The position numbers and the translations under genes are program-made. From contig NZ_JAPSHY010000002.1 in NCBI RefSeq assembly GCF_031179285.1, forward strand, positions 62,001 to 126,000: a DNA stretch of 64,000 nucleotides, written 5' to 3'. A model generated the notes under the pieces. It saw nothing but the letters and a program-made list of their open reading frames with translations, had not been told where the DNA came from and did no database searches. The DNA is from Microbacterium sp. GTDB lineage: Bacteria; Actinomycetota; Actinomycetes; Actinomycetales; Microbacteriaceae. Shown piece after piece: positions 35,615 to 44,672 of this stretch (position 1 is its first letter; the number at the start of each line of letters is the position of its first letter).

Positions 35615-36214
35615 GTGACGGACGCAGCGACGGCGAAGCGCGGCCGCCCCGGCTACGACCGGCGCGGGCTGCTCGATGCCGCGGTCTCGGTGTTCAACGA
35701 GTCCGGCTACGACGCGACCTCCGTCGCCGCCCTGGCCGCCCGGCTGGGCCTTTCGAAGGCGGCGCTGTATCACCATTTCTCGTCGAAAGAGGAGATCCTC
35801 GAGACGGCGGTGGGCGAGGCGCTCGACGGCCTCGAGGGTGCGCTCGCCGGCGCGGGCGCGGGAGCGGCGAGCTCGGGCGACCGGCTCGCCGAGGTGCTGC
35901 AGGGCGCGGTGCGCGTGCTGGTGGAGAACCTGCCGTCGGTGACGCTGCTGCTGCGGGTGCGGGGGAACAGTGAGGTCGAGCGGCGAGCACTGGAGCGCAG
36001 ACGCGCGTTCGACCAGGAGGTCGCAGCGATCGTGCAGGCGGCTCAGGACGAGGGGGCGATCCGGGCCGATGTCGACGCGGCGATCGCGACGCGACTGCTG
36101 TTCGGCATGGTGAACTCGCTCGTCGAGTGGTACCGCCCCAGCGGACCGGAAGGGGCAGAAGCGCTCGCGCGCGACGTGCTCACCGTCGCGCTGGACGGGC
36201 TGCGCACCCGCTGA
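35615..36214 (+). CDS. TetR-family regulator, candidate PaaR
   Basis: This 199-residue TetR protein has an HTH (YDATSVAALAARLGLSKAALYHHF) and a C-terminal TetR ligand domain; phenylacetyl-CoA is the expected effector if it is PaaR. GTG 35615 is the start. It ends the paa/bkd cluster and is the only TetR gene in the window, while the paaA promoter carries a PaaR-like site. Identity is inference. Confidence 0.75.
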   Translation: MTDAATAKRGRPGYDRRGLLDAAVSVFNESGYDATSVAALAARLGLSKAALYHHFSSKEEILETAVGEALDGLEGALAGAGAGAASSGDRLAEVLQGAVRVLVENLPSVTLLLRVRGNSEVERRALERRRAFDQEVAAIVQAAQDEGAIRADVDAAIATRLLFGMVNSLVEWYRPSGPEGAEALARDVLTVALDGLRTR

Positions 36215-36229
36215 ACTCCGGCATCCGCC

Positions 36230-36880
36230 TCAGCGCAGGTTCAGCGTGAACCCGTCATCCGTATCGACGACGGTCACCTGGGTGAGATCGTCGACGTGGT
36301 GGGTCGGACCGTGCGTGACAGCGTGCTTTCCCACGCCGATCACCCGCATCCCGGCGGCGAGGCCCGCCTGGATGCCGGCACTCGAGTCTTCGAAGACGAC
36401 GCAGTCGGCCGGGTCCACGCCGAGTAGCTCGGCTGCTCGAAGGAAGCCCTCCGGATCCGGCTTGGATGCGGACACGTTCTCCGCCGTCACCGCGATCGCG
36501 GGGACAGTGAGTCCGGCCGCTGTCATGCGGGCGTTCATGAGGGTGAGATCGGCGGAGGTGACGATGGCGTGCGGGTGAGGCAGGAGAGCCGTCAGTAACT
36601 CGTCGGCGCCGGAGATGGTGACCACTCCGTCGACGTCGCTGCTCTCGTTGGCGAGCATCACGGCGTTCTCATGGATGTTGACCTCGTGGTCGCGCTCGGG
36701 AAGGAGGATCGCCATGCTCTGGTGTCCCTGACGGCCGTGGATGACGCCGAGCACGGTGGCGGGGTCGAGACCGTGCGGTTCGGCCCAGGCGAGCCAGAGG
36801 CGTTCCACCACGGCTGTCGAGTCGACGAGGGTGCCGTCCATGTCGAGCAGGACGGCGCGGGCATGGATGGTCTCGGTCAC
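36230..36880 (-). CDS. HAD-superfamily phosphatase (beta-phosphoglucomutase-like)
   Basis: This 216-residue hydrolase has DMDGTLVDS (nucleophile Asp and acid Asp), cap domain, SKPDPEGF and VFEDSSAGI. Substrate likely a small sugar or glycerol phosphate; not resolvable. GTG 36880 follows TACTCT by six bases, so a leaderless start is favoured over GTG 36886 or the track start. Confidence 0.85.
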   Translation of the reverse strand: MTETIHARAVLLDMDGTLVDSTAVVERLWLAWAEPHGLDPATVLGVIHGRQGHQSMAILLPERDHEVNIHENAVMLANESSDVDGVVTISGADELLTALLPHPHAIVTSADLTLMNARMTAAGLTVPAIAVTAENVSASKPDPEGFLRAAELLGVDPADCVVFEDSSAGIQAGLAAGMRVIGVGKHAVTHGPTHHVDDLTQVTVVDTDDGFTLNLR

Positions 36881-36886
36881 CGTCAC

Positions 36887-36892
36887 AGAGTA
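36887..36892 (-). promoter_or_regulatory. -10 box TACTCT, leaderless start
   Basis: TACTCT ends six bases before GTG 36880 and no Shine-Dalgarno is present, so the start site is probably the initiation codon itself. Confidence 0.5.
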
Positions 36893-36982
36893 TCGCTGCG
36901 GCCACACCGGCCGATGCCACGGCCGATGCCACGGACGGCCGACCCCGCCGCGCCGAGGTGCGACGGAGCCGGCACGCCCTCG

Positions 36983-38389
36983 TCAGTCTCGCGTCGACCG
37001 GAGCATGACGGCTGCCGCCACCAGTCCGAATGCGGCTATCACTGCCGCACCGGCGAAGGCGGCGCTGTAGCCGGCCGCGCCTGACGCCGCGGTGGTGGCG
37101 ACGCCGGCCGAAACCGCCGACAGGATGGCCAAGCCGACGGCCGAGCCGATCTGATAGCTGGTGTTCACCAGTCCGGAGGCGACGCCGGCCTCGGCTGGGG
37201 CCGCGCTGGCGATCGCAGTGCTCAACGATGGCACGAACGCCAGAGCCATGCCGGATGCCGCCACCAGCGACGCCGGAAGCACGTGCGCCAGGTAGCTGCC
37301 GTCCGCAGGCGCGAATGCGAGCCAGCCCACACCCGCACCGAGCAGCGCGAAGCCGCCGACCACCATCGCCCTCGTGCCGAAGCGCGCAGCCAGCCGGGGC
37401 GCGATGACGGTCATCCCGATGACGATCAGCAGGGTCATGGGCACCAGTGCGGCGCCGGCAGCGAACGCCGACGCGCCGAGGACGTTCTGCAGGTACAGGT
37501 TGAGGAAGAACCACATCGGGATCCAGGCGGCACCGAGCAGCAATTGCGCGAGGTTCGATCCGGCGAGCAGTGGCATCCGCAGCATCCCGAGCCGCAGCAG
37601 GGGGTGCGTCGCGCGGGCCTGACGGATCCCGAAGCCGACGAGGAGCACGATACCGGCGGCCAACGTCCCGGCGGTCTCGAGGGTCGCCCAGCCGGCCTCG
37701 GGTACCCGCACGATGGCGAACACCGTGAGCGCGAGTCCGGCCGTGCCGGTGACGGCTCCGACGAGGTCGACACGTCCCGTCGTCCGTGCGCCAGCCGAGA
37801 ATGCGCGCGGGGTCAGGGCGAGGATCACGACGGCGATGGGAACGGTGATGTAGAACACCCATGGCCAGCCGAAATACTCCGTCAGCACGCCGCCGAGGAA
37901 CACGCCGGCGGTGCCGCCGATCGGCGCTGATGCACCGTACACCGCGAAAGCTCGGGGCAGGAGTGGCGTGCCACCGAAAGTTGCCATCAGCAGGCTGAGG
38001 GCTGCGGGTGCGATGAGGGCAGCACCCGCACCCTGCACGGTCCGGGAGGCGATCTCGATCCACGGCATGGTGGCAAGACCCGCTCCGACGGACCCGGCGA
38101 GTATCGTCACCCACCCGATCGTGAAGATCCTCCGCGCGCCGAACAGGTCGGAGAGTCGCCCGCCCAGCAGCAGCAGCCCGCCGAACGCGATGACGTACGC
38201 GTTGAAGATCCAGGAGAGCCCGTCCGGGGTGAATCCGACGTCGCGCCGGATGTCGCTGAGCGCGACTCCGATGATCGAGGTGTCCATGATGACCACGAAC
38301 TGCGCGGCGGCGATCAGCGTGAGGGCGAGGCGGGGGCGGGCTATACGGGCGGATGCGGAGGTTCCGACATCGTTCTCTGTCGCGGACAC
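36983..38389 (-). CDS. MFS drug exporter, DHA2 (EmrB/QacA-like)
   Basis: This 468-residue membrane protein has about 13-14 hydrophobic segments and DHA2 motifs (MDTSIIGVALSDI, RLSDLFGARRIF, AGVFLGGVLTEYFGWPWVFYIT). It begins at GTG 38389 with AAGGGA upstream. Likely a proton-driven exporter of an organic compound. A CsoR/CstR-like palindrome lies about 55 bp upstream. Confidence 0.85.
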   Translation of the reverse strand: MSATENDVGTSASARIARPRLALTLIAAAQFVVIMDTSIIGVALSDIRRDVGFTPDGLSWIFNAYVIAFGGLLLLGGRLSDLFGARRIFTIGWVTILAGSVGAGLATMPWIEIASRTVQGAGAALIAPAALSLLMATFGGTPLLPRAFAVYGASAPIGGTAGVFLGGVLTEYFGWPWVFYITVPIAVVILALTPRAFSAGARTTGRVDLVGAVTGTAGLALTVFAIVRVPEAGWATLETAGTLAAGIVLLVGFGIRQARATHPLLRLGMLRMPLLAGSNLAQLLLGAAWIPMWFFLNLYLQNVLGASAFAAGAALVPMTLLIVIGMTVIAPRLAARFGTRAMVVGGFALLGAGVGWLAFAPADGSYLAHVLPASLVAASGMALAFVPSLSTAIASAAPAEAGVASGLVNTSYQIGSAVGLAILSAVSAGVATTAASGAAGYSAAFAGAAVIAAFGLVAAAVMLRSTRD

Positions 38390-38443
38390 GGGAATCCCTT
38401 CGGTCGGATGCCGCCGATCGGCATCGCTCCATGAGGAGAAGCC

Positions 38444-38462
38444 AATACCCCCGGGGGGTATT
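38444..38462 (-). promoter_or_regulatory. CsoR/CstR-like operator upstream of the MFS gene
   Basis: AATACCCCCGGGGGGTATT is a perfect 9-1-9 inverted repeat. The A/T-flanked G-tract dyad is the signature of CsoR-family (copper, persulfide) operators. No CsoR gene is in the window. It lies 55 bp upstream of the MFS start. Confidence 0.55.
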
Positions 38463-38505
38463 CCCGATTGTGCAGAAGTGCCTCGATTCGATGCTGTGCG
38501 TGGGA

Positions 38506-39363
38506 TCAGACGGAACGGAAGCTGCGGGCGGCGTCGGCCGTGCGCTGCAGCGCGTCGACCGTGTCATCGAAGCGGCGTTGGGCGACGCCGAGGAAGATGC
38601 AGTCCACCAGTGCCAGTTGAGCGATGCGGCTCACCATCGCCCCGGCTCGGAATCGGGGTTCTCGAGCGAGGGTGAAGAGCGTGTGATCGGATACGCGGGT
38701 GAGCGGTGAGCCGCTTGAGCCCGTGATGCCGATCGTGGCCGCTCCGGCCGAACGGGCGGCCTCGAGGAAGCGCACCGTCTCGACCGTCGATCCCGATTGT
38801 GAGAAGCCGACGGCGGTCGTCGGTGCCGCGCGCACCACGGCAGAGGCTGTCGCCTCGTGCGCGTCGGAGAGCACGATCGCGTTGCGTCCGACCCGGAGGA
38901 GCTTGTGTCCGAGGTCATCCGCGACCAGCCGGCTGGCGCCGACGCCGAAGAGAAGGATGCGCTGTGCACCGTCCAGCGCGTCGACGACGGCTTCGAGCAC
39001 GTCGTAGTCGAGGCTGCTCACGGTCTCCTCGATCGCGAGGGCTTCGAGTCCTGCGACCTTCGCGGTCGCTTCGCGCAGCGAATCCCCGACGGCGATCTCT
39101 GATCCGAAACCCGCATGGACGCTGAACGCGGACTCCCTGCCGAGCTCGGAAGCCAGTGCGCGCCGCAGCGCCGCGTAGCCGTCGAAGCCGATCGCCCGGC
39201 AGAAACGCACGACCGACGCGACAGACGTGCCGCACCGTGCCGCGAGTTCGTTGATCGTGCTCTCGACCGCCGCGGACGGGTCGTCGCCGACCAGGCGTGC
39301 GATACGGGCGAGCGACGGGGGCAGGGCGGTGACCGCCCCCGCGATCGTCGTCTGGATGCTCAT
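38506..39363 (-). CDS. murR: RpiR/MurR-family regulator
   Basis: This 285-residue protein has an N-terminal RpiR HTH (STINELAARCGTSVASVVRFCRAIGF) and a SIS domain (ILLFGVGASRLVADDL, GFSQSGSTVETVR). Its neighbour MurQ identifies it as probable MurR, a sensor of MurNAc 6-phosphate. ATG 39363 with GAGGAG five bases upstream is used instead of GTG 39375. Confidence 0.88.
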   Translation of the reverse strand: MSIQTTIAGAVTALPPSLARIARLVGDDPSAAVESTINELAARCGTSVASVVRFCRAIGFDGYAALRRALASELGRESAFSVHAGFGSEIAVGDSLREATAKVAGLEALAIEETVSSLDYDVLEAVVDALDGAQRILLFGVGASRLVADDLGHKLLRVGRNAIVLSDAHEATASAVVRAAPTTAVGFSQSGSTVETVRFLEAARSAGAATIGITGSSGSPLTRVSDHTLFTLAREPRFRAGAMVSRIAQLALVDCIFLGVAQRRFDDTVDALQRTADAARSFRSV

Positions 39364-39390
39364 GTGACTCCTCACGACTGCGGCTACAGC

Positions 39391-39430
39391 CTGAATAATT
39401 GTTTCAGCTCAGCAACCCTTTGCGTAGACT
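39391..39430 (+). promoter_or_regulatory. Promoter of the amino-sugar kinase with RpiR operator candidate
   Basis: A 17-bp imperfect dyad CTGAATAATTGTTTCAG (39391-39407) lies in the spacer between the RpiR and kinase genes, upstream of a TAGACT -10 box (39425-39430) that ends six bases before ATG 39437. The dyad is a natural MurR site candidate. Confidence 0.55.
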
Positions 39431-39436
39431 ATTTTC

Positions 39437-40333
39437 ATGTCTTCATCGCCCCCCGTGATCGCCGTCGACCTCGGGAAGTCGCGTTGCCGGGTTGCTGTGA
39501 GCGACCGGCCGGGTCTTTGGGAAGGTCTCGGTTCTCCCGGTCTGGCTGAGTTCGAGGGGGCCGCCGCGGCATATCAGGCGATCTCTTCGGTGCTCGGAGA
39601 CATCGAGCTGCCCATGGGGGCACTCGGTGTCGGCGCAGCCGGAGCCTGGACGGCTCCCGACGCGGCATCCGACCTGGCGCGCCGCCTCGCGGACTCGACG
39701 CGAGCGCCCGTCGCCGTGGCGTCGGATGTGGTCACCGCGCACGCTGGAGCCCTGGCCGGCGCGGAGGGCGTGCTGCTCATCGCCGGAACCGGATCAGCGG
39801 CACTGGGCATCGAGACCGACGGTGCACGCCTCATCGACGGCTGGGGTCCGGACGTCGGCGACTTCGGAAGTGGATCGTGGTTGGGACGAGAGGCGCTTCG
39901 CGCTGTGCTGCGGGCGGATGCCGGCCTCGGCCCGGGTACCGTGCTGCGAGAAGCGATCGCTGGTCCTGTCGGCGCTCCGGGCGACATCGTGACATGGGCG
40001 GCCCAGAGCCAACCGCTCCCGCGCCACCTTGCCACGCTGGCGCCGCTCGTCCTCGATGCCGCAGCATCCGGCGATCCGGTTGCGACGGGCATCGCCGCAG
40101 AAGCCGTCCGACTGCTCACCGCCACGGCCGTGGCCGCATCTTCCCGCACGACGCAGGTCGCTCTGCATGGCGGGCTTGTCGCGCACGAGTGGTTCCGAGG
40201 ACGACTCACATCGTCGCTGGATGCCGCAGGGCGCGGTGTCACCCGCTCAATCGGCGACGCTCTCGACGGCGCCGCTCTGATCGCCCGTCGCTTCGATCTT
40301 CCCCATGAAAGGTTCGTTCACCGTGCCGAATGA
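39437..40333 (+). CDS. BadF/BadG-family sugar kinase (N-acetylglucosamine / N-acetylmuramate kinase)
   Basis: This 298-residue ASKHA kinase has AVDLGKSRCRVAV (phosphate 1), LIAGTGSAALGI and WGPDVGDFGSGSWLG, typical of BadF-type N-acetylglucosamine/MurNAc kinases. Context with murQ argues for MurNAc or GlcNAc phosphorylation during wall recycling. TAGACT lies six bases before the ATG and no Shine-Dalgarno exists, so it is probably leaderless. The 3' end overlaps murQ. Confidence 0.82.
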   Translation: MSSSPPVIAVDLGKSRCRVAVSDRPGLWEGLGSPGLAEFEGAAAAYQAISSVLGDIELPMGALGVGAAGAWTAPDAASDLARRLADSTRAPVAVASDVVTAHAGALAGAEGVLLIAGTGSAALGIETDGARLIDGWGPDVGDFGSGSWLGREALRAVLRADAGLGPGTVLREAIAGPVGAPGDIVTWAAQSQPLPRHLATLAPLVLDAAASGDPVATGIAAEAVRLLTATAVAASSRTTQVALHGGLVAHEWFRGRLTSSLDAAGRGVTRSIGDALDGAALIARRFDLPHERFVHRAE

Positions 40334-41258
40334 CGACTCTCGACTGACTGCCTTGCTGGACGTTCTCTCCCAGCTCGACACTGAAGCCTCGACAACGGAG
40401 CGAGGTGATCTCGATCTGCTGAGCACGGCAGAACTGGTTCGCCGGATGAACGCGGAGGATCGCCTCGTGCCCGCTGCCGTCGCGGAGTGCTCGCACGAGA
40501 TCGCTGCGGCGGTCGACCGGATCACGGAGCGATTTCGGCGGGGCGGACGACTCATCTACATCGGAGCCGGAACCGCTGGACGCATCGGCGTGCTCGACGC
40601 CAGCGAATGCCCGCCGACGTTCGGCACCGATCCATCGATGGTCGTCGGTGTCATCGCAGGCGGAGAGACCGCGATACGGTCGGCCGTCGAGAACGCCGAA
40701 GATGACGAGGAGGCCGCGGGTGTTTCGCTGCGCGAGCTCGGTATCGGCGAACGCGACACGGTCGTCGGCATCTCGGCGTCCGGTCGCACGCCGTATGTCG
40801 TCGGGGGTCTGACGTACGCGCGCAGTGTTGGAGCGCTGACGGTCGCGATCGCCTCGAATGCAGGGTCTGAGATCGGAGCCGCGGCCGACATCGCGATCGA
40901 AGTGGTGACGGGTCCGGAGTTCATCTCAGGATCGACGCGGCTGAAGTCGGGGACGGCGCAGAAGCTCGTCGTGAACATGCTGACGACGCTGTCGATGATC
41001 AAGCTCGGCAAGACGTATCGCGGGGTCATGGTCGATCTGCTCGCCACGAACGAGAAGCTGCACGCGCGATCCATCCGCACCGTGTCGCAGCTTGCGGGTG
41101 TCGACGTCGACGATGCCGCGCGTGCGCTCGCCGCGGCCGGCGGCTCGGTAAAGCTCGCCCTCCTGATGCTGGCGACAGGTGCCACGGCGCCGGTCGCCTC
41201 CGACGCTCTGGAGCAGGCGAAGGGAATTCTGCGCGACGCGATCGCCGCGCTCTCCTGA
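40323..41258 (+). CDS. murQ: N-acetylmuramic acid 6-phosphate etherase
   Basis: This 311-residue SIS-domain etherase has STAELVRRMNAED, YIGAGTAGRIGVLDASE and the conserved TGPEFISGSTRLKSGTAQK. It cleaves the lactyl ether of MurNAc 6-phosphate. I prefer GTG 40323 (MPNDDSRL), with AAAGG ten bases upstream, to the track ATG 40305; both overlap the kinase gene. MurP transporter genes are not in the window. Confidence 0.93.
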   Translation: MPNDDSRLTALLDVLSQLDTEASTTERGDLDLLSTAELVRRMNAEDRLVPAAVAECSHEIAAAVDRITERFRRGGRLIYIGAGTAGRIGVLDASECPPTFGTDPSMVVGVIAGGETAIRSAVENAEDDEEAAGVSLRELGIGERDTVVGISASGRTPYVVGGLTYARSVGALTVAIASNAGSEIGAAADIAIEVVTGPEFISGSTRLKSGTAQKLVVNMLTTLSMIKLGKTYRGVMVDLLATNEKLHARSIRTVSQLAGVDVDDAARALAAAGGSVKLALLMLATGATAPVASDALEQAKGILRDAIAALS

Positions 41259-41379
41259 CGGCAGATCACGGGAAGCCCGACCTGCGTCACAGTGCGTGAG
41301 CGGATTGCGAACCGGGTGACGTGCGATGCATGAGAGATGCATTTGTGAAAGCACGTGCCGCGAACGGGGAATACCTAGT

Positions 41380-41980
41380 GTGAGCACCGACAGCGACATC
41401 ATCGAACGCTCTCACCGAGAACCGCAGGCGTTCGGTGAGGTCTTCGACCGCCACGCGAGGGTCGTGGAGTCCTTTCTTCGGCGACGGCTCGGCGCCGATG
41501 CCGCGGAGGACTGTCTGAGCGAGACGTTCCTGATCGCTTTTCGGCGTCGCGGCTCATTCGATCGTGAGTGGGCATCGGCTCGACCGTGGTTGCTTGGGAT
41601 CGCTGTTCGAGTCGCCGGTAGACACCGTGCGACGGAAGCCAAGCATTGGCGTGCAGTGGACGCATCGGCTGCACGAGGTGAGCACACGAGCGGGGGCGGC
41701 ATCGCCGAGGCGGACGGGCGAGTGGATGCTGCCTCCGCCATCCGAATCCTCGCCCCGGATCGCGGCCCTGTCCAAGAGGGATCGTGACACGTTCCTGCTT
41801 CATGCCTGGGGCGAGCTCTCGCATGAAGAAATCGCGGAGGCGCTGGGAATCCCGGTCGGTACCGTCGGATCCCGGCTTCATCGCGTCCGGCGCAAGCTTG
41901 CGCCACCCGGAGCACCGACAACACGACTCAACTGGATCGGAAGGGAGATCGATGATGGAACTGTCAGAGCTCGTGCGTGA
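41380..41980 (+). pseudogene. ECF-type RNA polymerase sigma factor, frameshifted
   Basis: GTG 41380 opens sigma region 2 in frame 1 (REPQAFGEVFDRHARVVESFL, AEDCLSETFLIAFRR). It loses frame near 41735-41756; region 4 continues in frame 2 as AALSKRDRDTFLLHAWGEL and HEEIAEALGIPVGTVGSRLH. Restoring it needs one base removed (or two added). The C-terminal frame overlaps the next gene start by 29 bp, as in a coupled sigma/anti-sigma pair. Whether this is real decay or an indel in the assembly is undecided. Confidence 0.75.
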
Positions 41981-42996
41981 GATCGAGAGTGCACCCGATC
42001 CCGCCGTCACCGCACGCATCGAACGATCGCGCGCACGTGTGATGACGTCGATCACTACACCGCGCGGGCGGCGGGTGCCGTCCCGATGGGTGTGGGGCGG
42101 GACGGTCGCGGCAGGAACGGTCACCGCGGGAGCGATAGTCGCGACCGTCGTCATCGCCGGGGCGGTCGCGCCCCTGGCAGCTCAGCCGGCGTCAGCCGCC
42201 GCGGTCGCCGTGCTCGATCGCGCGGCGAGCCTCGTGATCCGCGAGACAGAACCCGTCGTCGGGCCCGGTCAGTATCTGCGAGTACGCCGGGTTCAATGCC
42301 TCGATACTTACAGAATCCGAGGGTGCAGTGCACGCCCGGGGTGTCCGCGACCTCTACGTCCCGAGCGACCGGTCAGACGACTGGATACTCGATGACCGAC
42401 TGACCAACGAGATTCTCAATGTCTTCGGCGACCAGCAGGTGCTGCCCGCGTACGAGCGGATGCTGGCGGCGACGCCTGAACGTGACGCCGACCCTGCCGG
42501 CATCGAGTCCTTGCCCGGAGGGCTTCAGACCTGGGAGACCGACGTTACGGAAGATGATCAATACTGGGATCCTTTCCGCGAGGACTATGCCGACATGCCG
42601 CGTGACCCTCAGGAGTTGTTGAACTGGTACCGACAGCACCTGTCGTCTCCGGACGACTGGTACCTGTTTCACACGATCGGTCGCTATCTCAGCACCGATG
42701 TGATGCCGAGTGATCTACGTGCGGCGTCGCTACGGGCGCTTGGCCTCATCCCAGGTGTCGACGTGGCCGGCTCGACTGGCTCCGTGACCACCTTGCGAAT
42801 GTCCGCGGCGCTCAGCGAAGGCAACGAGTTCGGAGACCTGCTCGTGTCGGAACTCGACATCGACACGAGTACCGGTCGAATCGTCGGCAGTCGCGAGATA
42901 TACCCGCATAGGTCCACGAAGCTTCTTCCCCGTGGCATGCCTTGGGTCTCGTGGAAGGTCGATGTTTCGATCGTGGAGGTTGCACCCGCGCCGTGA
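41952..42996 (+). pseudogene. CU044_5270-like membrane protein (sigma-factor partner), frameshifted
   Basis: ATG 41952 starts MMELSELVREIESAPDP in frame 3 with GGAAGGGAG upstream, then a transmembrane segment (WVWGGTVAAGTVTAGAIVAT) and GPGQYLRV. The frame breaks near 42279-42283 and continues in frame 1 as YAGFNASILTESEGAVHARG to the end at 42996. This architecture (short cytoplasmic N-terminus, TM, extracellular CU044_5270 domain) usually follows an ECF sigma gene. One extra base relative to an intact gene explains the break. Confidence 0.7.
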
Positions 42997-43083
42997 CGTC
43001 GCAGCTATCCCGCTCGTCGACATCGCGGTAAAGGAAGGGGCGCGGCGCCCGGGCTCCCATCACCGATGAGTAGCCTTCGAAGA

Positions 43084-44512
43084 TCAGATGCGTCTGACCA
43101 GCGCGGGTTCTCGGGTGGGGTGGTGCGTGCGCCATTGTCGCGCGGGGTCCCACCAGGCGGGTCCGCGGATTTCGGGTGTGCCGTGATTCATGCGGATGTC
43201 CCATCCGCTGGTGTGGAGTGTGCGGTGGTGGAACCAGCACAGCGCGACGCCGTTGTCGGTGTGGGTGGGCCCGCTCTTGGCGTGGTCTTGAACGTGGTGG
43301 ATCTCGCACCAGGTGGCGCGGACGTGGCAGCCGGGGATGACGCACTCCCTGTCGCGGAGGGTGATGGCGCGTCGTTGGTGGTGGGTGAAGATCCGGTCGG
43401 TGGTGCCGATGCTCACGATCCGCCCGTTCTTGTCGAACAGGACGCGTTGGATGCCGCCCGCACACGCAGTGTGAGCGGCGACCGAGACCGGGACGGGAGT
43501 GTCGATCCCGTCGACGTGCGACCACCCGGACCCGGACGCGAGGTCCTCCGCCGTTACAGAAACGACAAGGGTGGGGGCGGCGCCACCGAGGGTGGGGACG
43601 TCGTCGTGACGGGCAGCGACCGTGAGTACCGCAGCCAAGGCGTCATGGCGTTTCTGCGGCGCGGTGCGAGAGTCGACGAACTCGAGGGGAGCGGTGTCGT
43701 CGTCGCTGGTGTCACGGGTGGAACATCACACCCGACTCACCCGGGTGCGGTGGCCCGTCGACCTTCGGAGAGCAGTACGCGTCGAGGAGGCGCTGCAACT
43801 GTCCCGCTGCATCCGGAAGAAGCGCACCGCGGAGGGAGACCACGCCGTTCTTCTCCCGCCCGAGGGTGAGAAACCTCTCCCGCAGCGCCCGCTCATCCGC
43901 CGGCTCCGCACCGTCTTCATCAAGATAGGTGACGATCACCTGGGCGAGCACTCGCAGATCGTCTGGGATCGCAGGAGGAGCCGCGTCGTCTGGGTCGGTG
44001 GCACCGTGTCCGCGGGCGAAAGCCGCAAGCTCCGCATCCGCCCGCAATCGGTCCGCCGCACCCACGCGCGGCCCGGCCTGCTCGATCGGCCCGGTCGCCG
44101 CCAGCAACCCCGAAACGCCGACCGTCCCGTCCAGCAGCGCTTCCCGCAACGCTGGCCACCGCGCCGGCAACGGCGCCCCGGTGGTGAGCTCGACCTCACG
44201 ATGCATCAGGTTCGCCGTCTTCAGCACCCGACCCGCCTCGTGCGAATCCGTACGCAGTACCCGCTGCAGCAGTTCGTTTATGTTCCGGCATCCGAACCGC
44301 CGCGGAAAAGTATCGACTCCTGAGACACCCGGGCCGCCGTCTATCGACGCCACCGTCTCCAGGATCAGGGCATCCAACAGCCGTTGCGCATGCCCGGCCG
44401 CCTGCAACAGCTCCATCTTCTCGGTCTCAGACAGCGTCGCGCCAGCATCCGCAGCGGCCAGCCGACCCAGGTCGGAAACGACCCGATCGAGGAGCTCCGC
44501 GGTGCTGTTCAT
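43084..44512 (-). pseudogene. DUF222 / HNH endonuclease protein, frameshifted
   Basis: The N-terminal DUF222 part (MNSTAELLDRVVSDLG to GESGVMFHP) ends at a TGA at 43712. The HNH part resumes at about 43714 in another frame as DTSDDDTAPLEFVDSRTAPQ and on to the HNH motif CVIPGCHVRATWCEIHH and NGVALCWFHH. Removing one base restores a single ~475-residue protein of the DUF222-HNH family, abundant in actinobacteria. Start ATG 44512 is preferred to GTG 44521. Confidence 0.8.
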
Positions 44513-44660
44513 ACCCACCATTCAACACTGGGCCACCGACATTGACAGCGGTGCTTTCCCCAGATCAGGAGATCTTTAGAAGCCGATCCTCGCCTGCTCT
44601 CGCATACTCCCACCTAAGACCATTTCGCCCTCCAGAACATCCTTGTCGCTAGGCGTCCGG

Positions 44661-44666
44661 TAGCGT
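44661..44666 (+). promoter_or_regulatory. -10 box TAGCGT, leaderless start of SDR gene
   Basis: TAGCGT lies six bases before ATG 44673, and no Shine-Dalgarno is visible. Confidence 0.5.
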
Positions 44667-44672
44667 GTCCGG

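Noticed and set aside
40305-40322. ATG 40305 as murQ start
   Set aside because: It overlaps the AAAGG that best serves GTG 40323, and the extension lacks family conservation.
41735-41756. Programmed +1 frameshift in the sigma factor gene
   Set aside because: No slippery stop or structure seen, and neighbouring unrelated genes show the same kind of break.
43066-43869. Plus-strand 267-residue ORF
   Set aside because: Antisense to the HNH gene, Gly/Val-rich shadow with no motifs.
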